64,000 nucleotides of DNA from an uncultured Verrucomicrobia subdivision 3 bacterium (GTDB lineage Bacteria; Verrucomicrobiota; Verrucomicrobiia; Limisphaerales; UBA11358). The notes beneath the pieces were generated by a model that worked only from the letters and a program-made list of their open reading frames with translations, was not told the origin of the DNA and made no database searches. A program made the position numbers and the translations under genes. This document shows, piece by piece, positions 28,722-34,938 of the stretch. Every line of letters begins with the position of its first letter. The stretch's first letter is position 1. The stretch is taken from contig CAIOIC010000083.1 of the NCBI GenBank assembly GCA_903858275.1, forward strand, positions 1-64,000. The letters are read 5' to 3'.

Positions 28722-29912
28722 TTAGTTTTTCTTGGTTTCCAAAAAGCGTTTTGTCTCCCGCGCCACGACGAGCTCCTCGTTCGTGGGAATCACAAAGATT
28801 TTCACGGCCGAATCGGCGGCGCTGATGACCGCCTCGGCCGCACGGGTTGAATTATTCTTCTCGGCATCAATCTTGATACCGAGGTTTCCCAGGTTCGCGC
28901 AAATCGCGGCGCGCATATCCGCCCGGTTCTCGCCGATGCCGGCGGTGAACACAATGGCGTCGGCGCCATTCAATTGCAGAAAATAGCTGCCGATCCAGTG
29001 GCGCGCACTGGCGACATAAGCATCAAGCGCGAGCTTCGCCCGGGCATCACCTTTTTGAGCCGCTTCGCCGATGTCGCGGATGTCGTTGGAGATGCCGCTC
29101 AAACCTTTCAATCCGCCTTCCTTCGCAAGCTGGCGCTGCGCTTCCTCGACGGTGATGCTTAGCGTTTTTACGGCGTAGGGCAACGCCTCGGCGTCGAGAT
29201 CGCCGACGCGATTATTCTGCGGCAGACCGGATTGCGGACTCATACCCATGCTCGTGCCAATGGACGCGCCGTTCAAAATACCGGTCACGCTCGAACTGCC
29301 GCCGAGATGACAGGAAATCACGCGCAACGGTGCGCCAGAGATTTTTGCCGCACCATGGTTCACGTAAAGCTGGCGCGCGCGTTCAGCCACATCGGGGCGG
29401 CAGAGCAATTCCGCCGAGCGTTCGGCGATAAACTTGTGGCTCGCGCCGTGGAAACCCCAGCGGCGCACGCCGATATCCAGCCACGTTTGCGGCACCGCGT
29501 AGCGCTGTGACGCCTCGGGGGCAAACTGATGAAACGCGGTCTCAAACAGCGCGATGAGCGGCACGCCCGGCATCCGCCGCGCGAACAATTTGATGCCGGC
29601 GATGTAAGGCGGATTGTGCGCGGGCGCGAGACCATTGTAATCGGCCATGGCCTGCAGCACGCGCTCATCCAACCGCACGCAACCGGTCACGTTTTTGGCG
29701 ATGACGGTCTTGAAACCGACGGCACTCAATTCGCTTTCGGCGGCGATGGCTTTCGCCTGCTTCAACTCGGCGAGACAATCCTCAATCGCTTTGGGATAAT
29801 CGGTGACGCGCTCAAAGCCGCCTTTATGCAAAAGGCGCTCGGCGCTGTTCGAACAATCGAACAGCCGCCACTTGAGCGAGGTTGAACCGATATTGGCGAC
29901 GAGGATTTTCAC
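28722..29912 (-). CDS. Acetate-kinase-like enzyme of the BMC operon with altered active-site residues
   Basis: The GTG at 29912 was preferred because it places the phosphate-binding KILVANIGSTSLK at the N-terminus as in AckA and avoids overlap with the upstream gene; a 410-residue form starting at 29954 is possible. The 396-residue protein has the ASKHA acetate kinase motifs RRWGFHGASHKF, CHLGGSSSVTG, TSMGMSPQSGL, FTAGIGEN and IPTNEEL. It is expected to turn lactyl- or acetyl-phosphate plus ADP into the acid plus ATP. Compared with Methanosarcina AckA, the GHRVVHGG block reads GFKTVIAK (catalytic Arg91 becomes K68), FDTAFH becomes FETAFH (Asp148 becomes E124), and Asn211 becomes G205. Arg241 is kept (R235). 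Confidence 0.85.
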   Translation of the reverse strand: MKILVANIGSTSLKWRLFDCSNSAERLLHKGGFERVTDYPKAIEDCLAELKQAKAIAAESELSAVGFKTVIAKNVTGCVRLDERVLQAMADYNGLAPAHNPPYIAGIKLFARRMPGVPLIALFETAFHQFAPEASQRYAVPQTWLDIGVRRWGFHGASHKFIAERSAELLCRPDVAERARQLYVNHGAAKISGAPLRVISCHLGGSSSVTGILNGASIGTSMGMSPQSGLPQNNRVGDLDAEALPYAVKTLSITVEEAQRQLAKEGGLKGLSGISNDIRDIGEAAQKGDARAKLALDAYVASARHWIGSYFLQLNGADAIVFTAGIGENRADMRAAICANLGNLGIKIDAEKNNSTRAAEAVISAADSAVKIFVIPTNEELVVARETKRFLETKKN

Positions 29913-29928
29913 TTCGCGGACAAAGGGA

Positions 29929-30207
29929 TTATTCCAGCCACTTGCCAAGGCCACTCAATCCGTCATGCGGACGCGGGATCACCTGGACGCTGACGACGGC
30001 GCCAACTTGCGCGGCGGCGGCGGCACCGGAATCGGTGGCGGCCTTGACCGCGGCGACATCACCCCGGAAAAACACGGTGACGTAGCCACTGCCGACTTTT
30101 TCCCAGCCGGTGATGGTGACGTTCGCGGACTTGAGCGCGGCATCGGCGGCTTCCACGGCGGCGCAGAAACCTTTGCATTCGATCATTCCAACAGCTTGTT
30201 TTGACAT
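29929..30207 (-). CDS. BMC-H shell hexamer protein, copy 2 (GSG pore)
   Basis: The 92-residue product is a single BMC domain: [35 protein letters not shown] and [12 protein letters not shown]. The pore loop [10 protein letters not shown] keeps the common GSG motif that admits small polar metabolites. It lies 16 bases upstream of the acetate-kinase-like gene and 28 bases downstream of the third BMC-H. It is likely the main facet protein together with copy 3, but abundance cannot be read from the sequence. Confidence 0.95.
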   Translation of the reverse strand: MSKQAVGMIECKGFCAAVEAADAALKSANVTITGWEKVGSGYVTVFFRGDVAAVKAATDSGAAAAAQVGAVVSVQVIPRPHDGLSGLGKWLE

Positions 30208-30235
30208 ATTCGTTAAAAGTTAAAGTGGCGGTTGA

Positions 30236-30517
30236 TTATTTCTTGGCCGTGCCGATGAAGGCCGCGAGCAGTTCTTCATGCGGGCGCGCGATGATGTGCG
30301 AGCCGACGAGTTCGCCGACTTTGGCGGCAGCTTTCGCACCGGCGTCCACGGCGGCTTTGACGCTGCCGATATCGCCCTGCGCGATGACCGTGATGAGCCC
30401 GCCGCCGATGGCGACGGTTTTGACCAACGTGACGTTGGCGGCCTTGACCATGGCGTCGCTGGCTTCCACGCTGCCGACGTAGCCCTTGGTTTCAATCATT
30501 CCTATTGCTTCGTTCAT
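30236..30517 (-). CDS. BMC-H shell hexamer protein, copy 3 (GGG pore)
   Basis: The 93-residue product is a single BMC domain with EAIGMIETKGYVGSVEASD, DIGSVKAAVDAGAKAAAK and SHIIARPHEELLAAF. The pore loop is IGGGLITVIAQG, so the central serine of GSG is replaced by glycine. It is the second gene of the BMC operon, after pduL. Three BMC-H paralogs with different pore loops imply facets of mixed permeability. Confidence 0.95.
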   Translation of the reverse strand: MNEAIGMIETKGYVGSVEASDAMVKAANVTLVKTVAIGGGLITVIAQGDIGSVKAAVDAGAKAAAKVGELVGSHIIARPHEELLAAFIGTAKK

Positions 30518-30568
30518 AATGTGTTTTGGTTATGGGTTGAGAGTTTTGAGGTAAATCAGGAAAACATC

Positions 30569-30670
30569 GAACATTCAACATTCAACGCTGAACATCCAAG
30601 GAGTGAAAAACTGCCGCGAACCCCTGCAATTATTCCAGGCTGGGCGTTAAAAGTTAAAGATTGAATGTTC
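30569..30670. repeat. Inverted spacer repeat (GAACATTCA / TGAATGTTC)
   Basis: GAACATTCA at 30569-30577 is the exact complement of TGAATGTTC at 30662-30670. The left side holds further AACATTC/AACGCTG-like heptamers. It fills most of the gap between pduL and the BMC-H gene, the largest gap in the operon. Confidence 0.6.
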
Positions 30671-30673
30671 ATT

Positions 30674-31351
30674 TTATTTAACAAGTTCAACGGGCGTATG
30701 CGGTTCGAGGTTGCAGGCGTTGCCTTCGTCCGTATCAATGTGGACTTCCAGTTTGAAACTCGGATCCACGCGCACCAGCATTTGATCCAGCGTGATGGCG
30801 CAGGGGCCGCCGATTTTCAATTTCATGTGGTCCCCGGCTTTGACGCCGTAAAACTCCGCGTCCTTCGGGTGCATGTGAACATGGCGCTTAGCGCGGATCA
30901 CGCCTTGCGGCATTTCGAAAAATCCCGCCGGGCCCATCAACATACAACCGGGCGTGTCCTTGATATCGCCGGAACTGCGCAACGGAATTTCAAAGCCCAG
31001 CGCGACGGCGTCGGTGTAGGCGAGCTCGATCTGATTGAGATTCCGGCACGGACCGAGGATGCGGAGATTGGAAATCACGCGGCTGCGCGGACCGATGAGC
31101 GTGACGGTTTCCTTCGCGGCAAACTGGCCGTCCATATAAAGCCACTTGTGGACGTTCAGCTTCGCGCCTTTGCCAAATAGGGTTTCCACCGCTTCCGGCG
31201 TGAGATGACAGTGGCGCGCACTGACATTGACGACGAGAGGACTTTGCCCGCTGGCGACGCGCGGCAAAGGCTTGCCGAGCTTGGCGTAAACCGCCTGACG
31301 AACCATGTGTTCGACAACGGCGCGATGTGGTGCTGGTGCAGCTACAGCCAT
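30674..31351 (-). CDS. pduL: PduL-type phosphotransacylase, BMC-associated
   Basis: The 225-residue product has the PduL fold with two beta-barrels. Metal ligands are visible in NVSARHCHLT (H47, H49), KRHVHMHP (H157, H159, H161) and LEVHIDTDEGNA (H204). The substrate-binding GPRSRVISNLRILGP (88-101) is also present. It exchanges CoA for phosphate on an acyl-CoA, here predicted lactyl-CoA, recycling CoA inside the shell. The first 27 residues include an amphipathic helix (HRAVVEHMVRQAVYAKLG) typical of encapsulation peptides. It is the first gene of the BMC operon and is divergent from the DeoR regulator gene, with 86 bases between them. Confidence 0.95.
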   Translation of the reverse strand: MAVAAPAPHRAVVEHMVRQAVYAKLGKPLPRVASGQSPLVVNVSARHCHLTPEAVETLFGKGAKLNVHKWLYMDGQFAAKETVTLIGPRSRVISNLRILGPCRNLNQIELAYTDAVALGFEIPLRSSGDIKDTPGCMLMGPAGFFEMPQGVIRAKRHVHMHPKDAEFYGVKAGDHMKLKIGGPCAITLDQMLVRVDPSFKLEVHIDTDEGNACNLEPHTPVELVK

Positions 31352-31356
31352 AAGAT

Positions 31357-31391
31357 TTGACTCACTTTGACAAACTTCAAGTTTAAGTCAA
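31357..31391. promoter_or_regulatory. Candidate DeoR operator between pduL and deoR
   Basis: The 86-base divergent region contains TTGAC at 31357-31361 and 31367-31371 (10-base spacing, one helical turn) and the inverted GTCAA at 31387-31391. These flank the odd palindrome AAACTT-C-AAGTTT (31372-31384). The cluster is a plausible operator for the adjacent DeoR-family protein controlling both directions. No consensus -10/-35 pair was convincing. Confidence 0.5.
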
Positions 31392-31437
31392 CATTTATCT
31401 TGCAAATAATTCCAATATCTACCAAAGTCGTGCACAC

Positions 31438-32223
31438 ATGACCTCAGAAGAGCGCAAACACCGCATTGAAGAATATCTTCAACGTGTGGAATTCGCGTCG
31501 CTGGAAGAACTCTCCCAGCACGTGGAAGCCTCAGTTTCTACGGTTCGGCGCGATTTATCGGTGCTGGAAGCGGCGGGTGAATTGCGCCGGACGCATGGCG
31601 GCGCACGCATCATTACACCGAAAACGGATGAATTTGCGTTTTCCGCGCGCGACACCCACCAGCTGACGGAAAAAGAAATGATCGGCAAGGCGTGCGCGGC
31701 GTTGATCAGTTCGAATCAAAGCGTGATTCTCGACGCGGGCACAACGGTGTATCACGTCGCGCGGTATCTGGAAGAAAAAGCGCCGCAGATCGTGACCAAC
31801 TCGCTGCCGGTGGCGAATTTGTTCGCCTCGGCGAACAAAGTGGAAGTGATTTTGGCCGGGGGCGTAATTTATCCGCGCCTCGGCGTGATGGTCGGACCGA
31901 TGACGGTTGAGGCGTTTGCCAAATTGCGCGCCGATGTGGCGATTATGAGCGCGGGCGGCATCACGCTCGAAGGCGTCACGAACTCGCACACGCTGCTGAT
32001 TGACATCCAGCGCGCGATGCTGAAGGCAGCCCAGAAAATCATCCTATGCCTCGACCACACGAAGTTTGGCCGGCAGTCCGTTTCGCCGCTGTGCGGACTA
32101 GACCTGGTGGACACAATTGTCACGGACAGCCAGGCGCCGGCGGAATTGGTGGCAGCATTACGCGAACGCGGCGTGGAAGTGGTGATTGCGCCAGTCGCTC
32201 AAGTCAGTGGAACCGAAGTTTAA
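31438..32223 (+). CDS. DeoR/GlpR-family transcriptional regulator of the BMC genes
   Basis: The 261-residue product has the N-terminal DeoR helix-turn-helix (residues about 6-57) with the signature SVSTVRRDLSVLEAAGEL and RTHGGA. The C-terminal DeoR sensor domain follows (about 75-235; DAGTTVYHVARYL is the phosphate-binding-like strand and loop). DeoR proteins usually repress and are released by a phosphorylated sugar; here L-fuculose-1-P, L-rhamnulose-1-P or DHAP are candidate effectors by inference. It is divergent to pduL and upstream of pduS and pduT, so it likely controls both sides. A DeoR regulator is also part of the planctomycete PVM locus. Confidence 0.92.
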   Translation: MTSEERKHRIEEYLQRVEFASLEELSQHVEASVSTVRRDLSVLEAAGELRRTHGGARIITPKTDEFAFSARDTHQLTEKEMIGKACAALISSNQSVILDAGTTVYHVARYLEEKAPQIVTNSLPVANLFASANKVEVILAGGVIYPRLGVMVGPMTVEAFAKLRADVAIMSAGGITLEGVTNSHTLLIDIQRAMLKAAQKIILCLDHTKFGRQSVSPLCGLDLVDTIVTDSQAPAELVAALRERGVEVVIAPVAQVSGTEV

Positions 32224-32252
32224 GCCACAGATACGCACAGATTTTCACAGAT
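32224..32252. repeat. Half element of the CACAGAT repeat
   Basis: GCCACAGAT followed by further CACAGAT units begins directly after the deoR stop codon. It matches one arm of the inverted repeat at 26383-26479; the opposite arm is degenerate (ACTGTGTGAATCC at 32269-32281). It lies between deoR and pduS. Confidence 0.55.
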
Positions 32253-32284
32253 AAAGACTTTCTGTTTAAAAACTGTGTGAATCC

Positions 32285-33625
32285 ATGGCGGAGAAAAATG
32301 TTTTTAACGAAATGAACTTAGCAGACAAAGTCAGGCTGGCCGGCGTGGTCGGCGCGGGCGGCGGCGGTTTTCCCACGCACGTCAAGCTCGGCGCCAAGGC
32401 GGAAGTGGTCATTGCCAACGGCGCAGAATGCGAACCGCTCCTGCACAAGGACGCGGTGACGATGGAAGAAAGCGCCGCCGACATGGTGCGCGGCATCCAG
32501 CTCGCGATGGAAGCCGTCGGTGCGAAGGAAGGCGTCATCGGCGTCAAAGCCAAAAAGAAACACGCCGTTGCCGCCGTGCAAGCCGCGAGCAAAGGCACGA
32601 ACGTCCGCGTCCAGTTGCTCGGCGATTATTATCCAGCCGGCGACGAATACGATCTGGTTTACAACGTCACCGGCAAATTGATTCCGCCCGGCGGCATCCC
32701 CATCGCGGTCGGCGCGGTGGTCAACAACGTCGAAACGTTTGTGAACATCGCCCGCGCCAACGACGGCAAGCCGCTCACGCATAAAATGGTCACCATCGCC
32801 GGCGCGGTGAAATCGCCGGCAACACTGCGCGTGCCCATCGGCACGACGTTCCGCGAGTGCATCGAATACGCCGGAGGGCTCACGACGGATGATCCGGTGC
32901 TGTGCCTCGGCGGTTTGATGATGGGCACCACGAGCGACAATCTCGACACGCCCGTCACGAAGACGTCCACCGGCGTGATCATCCTGCCGCGCACGCATCA
33001 CACCATCGAGCGCAAGCTCAAGCCCGGCAAGCAGCAGGCCGCCATCGGCAAGTCGGCGTGCGACCAGTGCCGCTATTGCACCGAATTCTGCCCGCGCTTC
33101 CTGCTCGGTTACGCCGTTGAACCGCATCAAGTCATGCGCACGCTGGCCTTCACCGGCACGGGCGCAGACTACTACAACCAATGGGCGGCGATGTGCTGCT
33201 CGTGCGGACTCTGCACGCTCTATTCCTGCCCGGAGGAATTGTTCCCGAAGGAAGCGTGCGACGACGCCAAGTCCGTCATGCGCGCCAAGCAAATCAAATG
33301 GACCGGCCCAATGAACCCGAAGGTCCATGCGATGGCCGATGGCCGCCGCGTGCCAATCAAGACGCTGGCGAAGAAATTGCACGTTTTGGATTACGACCTC
33401 CCTGCCCCGCTGGTGCGCCAAGAAATTTCGCCGAGCCGCCTCATCCTGCCGCTCAAGCAAAGCGCCGGCACGCCTTGCATTTCCAAGGTCAAAGCCGGCG
33501 ACCGCGTGAGCTTCGGACAAGTCATCGGCGAACCTGCGCCGAATGCGCTGGGGGCGATCCTGCACGCGCCGATGAGCGGCACGGTGCGCGAGGCGAACGA
33601 GAAACAAATCATTTTGGAGAAATAA
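32285..33625 (+). CDS. pduS: PduS-like (RnfC-family) flavo-iron-sulfur electron transfer protein
   Basis: The 446-residue product matches PduS / RnfC-like length and layout. VVGAGGGGFPTHVKL (21-35) is the NADH-binding glycine-rich loop, followed by the flavin-binding SLBB-containing region. Two [4Fe-4S] motifs follow: CDQCRYCTEFCP (C259, C262, C265, C269) and CCSCGLCTLYSCP (304-316). A C-terminal barrel-sandwich domain carries APMSGTVREANEKQI. In B12-dependent compartments PduS reduces cobalamin or passes electrons from NADH. No B12 enzyme is in this window, so NADH re-oxidation is the likelier job. It ends four bases before the pduT-like gene; the two proteins are known partners. Confidence 0.9.
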   Translation: MAEKNVFNEMNLADKVRLAGVVGAGGGGFPTHVKLGAKAEVVIANGAECEPLLHKDAVTMEESAADMVRGIQLAMEAVGAKEGVIGVKAKKKHAVAAVQAASKGTNVRVQLLGDYYPAGDEYDLVYNVTGKLIPPGGIPIAVGAVVNNVETFVNIARANDGKPLTHKMVTIAGAVKSPATLRVPIGTTFRECIEYAGGLTTDDPVLCLGGLMMGTTSDNLDTPVTKTSTGVIILPRTHHTIERKLKPGKQQAAIGKSACDQCRYCTEFCPRFLLGYAVEPHQVMRTLAFTGTGADYYNQWAAMCCSCGLCTLYSCPEELFPKEACDDAKSVMRAKQIKWTGPMNPKVHAMADGRRVPIKTLAKKLHVLDYDLPAPLVRQEISPSRLILPLKQSAGTPCISKVKAGDRVSFGQVIGEPAPNALGAILHAPMSGTVREANEKQIILEK

Positions 33626-33629
33626 TTTT

Positions 33630-34181
33630 ATGGCCGATAAATCTGTTGGATTGATTGAACTGTCGAGCATTGCCGCCGGCTTTCAGGTGGCGGACACGAT
33701 GCTCAAGGCGGGCAACGTGCGCCTGATCCTCTCGCGCTCCATCTGCTCGGGCAAATACATGGTGCTCATCGGCGGCGAAACCGCCGGCGTGACCGCCGCG
33801 GTCGAAGCCGGTTGCGAAGCGGCGGGCGGCTGCCTGATTGACAGCTTCGTCATCGCCAACCTGCATCCGGATGTATTCGTCGCCCTGGGCCGCACGCAAC
33901 CGACGGAGACCACCGGCGCGCTGGGCATCATCGAATCTTTCAACGTCGCCACGCTGATTCAAGCCGCCGACACCGTCGCGAAAACTTCCGATGTCCAACT
34001 GCTGGAAGTCCGCCTCGCGATGGCGATGGGCGGCAAAGCCTTTTGCACGATGACCGGCGACGTATCGTCCGTGCAAGCCGGGGTGAATGCCGGCCGCGCC
34101 GTTTTGGCCGAAGCCGGGGTGCTGGTGAATGCCGTGGTGCTTTCCCGCCCGCATCCGGATGTCTATCGCGAAGTGGTTTGA
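33630..34181 (+). CDS. pduT: PduT-like BMC-T shell trimer with iron-sulfur cysteine
   Basis: The 183-residue product has two tandem BMC domains (about 4-90 and 95-183): KSVGLIELSSIAAGFQ and GALGIIESFNVATLI begin them, and ANLHPDVFVAL and VLSRPHPDVYREV end them. It therefore forms a pseudohexameric trimer. LSRSICSGKYMVLIGG (C39) matches the PduT motif in which Cys38 of three subunits holds a [4Fe-4S] cluster in the central pore. The cluster is thought to pass electrons across the shell to or from PduS, whose gene lies four bases upstream. A terminator follows. Confidence 0.93.
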   Translation: MADKSVGLIELSSIAAGFQVADTMLKAGNVRLILSRSICSGKYMVLIGGETAGVTAAVEAGCEAAGGCLIDSFVIANLHPDVFVALGRTQPTETTGALGIIESFNVATLIQAADTVAKTSDVQLLEVRLAMAMGGKAFCTMTGDVSSVQAGVNAGRAVLAEAGVLVNAVVLSRPHPDVYREVV

Positions 34182-34202
34182 AGTTTTAGCCCAAGCGAAA
34201 GC

Positions 34203-34240
34203 AAGAAGCCGCAGTCTATGAACTGCGGCTGCTTCTTTTT
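34203..34240 (+). terminator. Intrinsic terminator after pduT
   Basis: GCCGCAGT (34208-34215) pairs with ACTGCGGC (34222-34229) around a 6-base loop. AAGAA/TTCTT extends the stem with small bulges, and a run of five T ends at 34240. It closes the deoR-pduS-pduT unit. Confidence 0.8.
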
Positions 34241-34251
34241 ACTCTAGAAAA

Positions 34252-34938
34252 TCAGAAAACCATTATCGTCAGCTTCTTCGGCCCGTGTGCGCCGAGGACG
34301 AGGATACGCTCGATGTCGCCGGTGCGGCTGGGGCCGGTGATGAACGAAATCATGCTCGGATAATCCGGCGCATATTTCTGCCGCAATAATTCAAACGCCG
34401 CCGGCAAATCCGCCACGAGCTGTTCGCGCCGCGCGAGGACGACGTGATGCGGCGGCAGCACGGACAACGCCCGTCCACCAGCACTGCGGCTCGTCACCGC
34501 CACGCCGCCAGTCTGCGCGATGAGCGCGTCGCACTCGCTGATGCCGGCGTCGCATTTCTCCATTTCCTGAACGTCGTAGCCGCGATCGGTAAGCATCGCC
34601 GGCAGACCAAGCGCCTGACAGGCGAAGTCCGTCAAAGTCCCGCCGTGGCTCGCAACCCGCGTCCATTTCTCCGCGTCGCGCAATTTCAAAAGCCCGGTTT
34701 TCAACTCTTCGCGACTGGCGAACAGCTGGAAATCCGCCTTCAAATCGGCGGCATTCCTGGCAAACAAGTCAAATTGCTCCTCAATGCTTGCGCCAACGGA
34801 GGGCAACCATTCCCGCGCATGACTGGCGGGAGACCCGGCGGAAACCGGAGCAACAGTCTCGCCATGTGATCCAGGAAAAGGCGCCCGAGTTTGCAAGGCT
34901 TCCCGGATGCGGCCCAAAATGTTTTCGCGTTCGCTCAT
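34252..34938 (-). CDS. lutC: LutC: L-lactate oxidation complex subunit C
   Basis: The 228-residue product is of the LutC/YkgG family. The start at 34938 is supported by a good GGAGG eight to nine bases upstream and by a four-base overlap with lutB. Motifs include the N-terminal ENILGRIREAL, CDALIAQTGGVAVTSRS, SVLPPHHVVLARREQLV and the C-terminal FITGPSRTGDIERILVLGAHGPK. LutABC oxidises L-lactate to pyruvate with electrons going to the respiratory chain. In this locus it is the expected sink for lactate made by the BMC pathway. Confidence 0.93.
   Translation of the reverse strand: MSERENILGRIREALQTRAPFPGSHGETVAPVSAGSPASHAREWLPSVGASIEEQFDLFARNAADLKADFQLFASREELKTGLLKLRDAEKWTRVASHGGTLTDFACQALGLPAMLTDRGYDVQEMEKCDAGISECDALIAQTGGVAVTSRSAGGRALSVLPPHHVVLARREQLVADLPAAFELLRQKYAPDYPSMISFITGPSRTGDIERILVLGAHGPKKLTIMVF

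Noticed and set aside
29913-29954. N-terminal extension of the acetate-kinase-like protein
   Set aside because: The extra 14 residues overlap the BMC-H stop codon and precede the conserved N-terminal strand, so the GTG at 29912 is more likely.
31352-32284. Possible B12 riboswitch near pduS and pduT
   Set aside because: No B12-box-like conserved sequence or room for the fold was seen, and no B12-dependent enzyme is in the window.
32318-33670. 450-codon minus-strand frame
   Set aside because: It is antisense to pduS; the plus strand has intact Fe-S motifs and correct length for the family.
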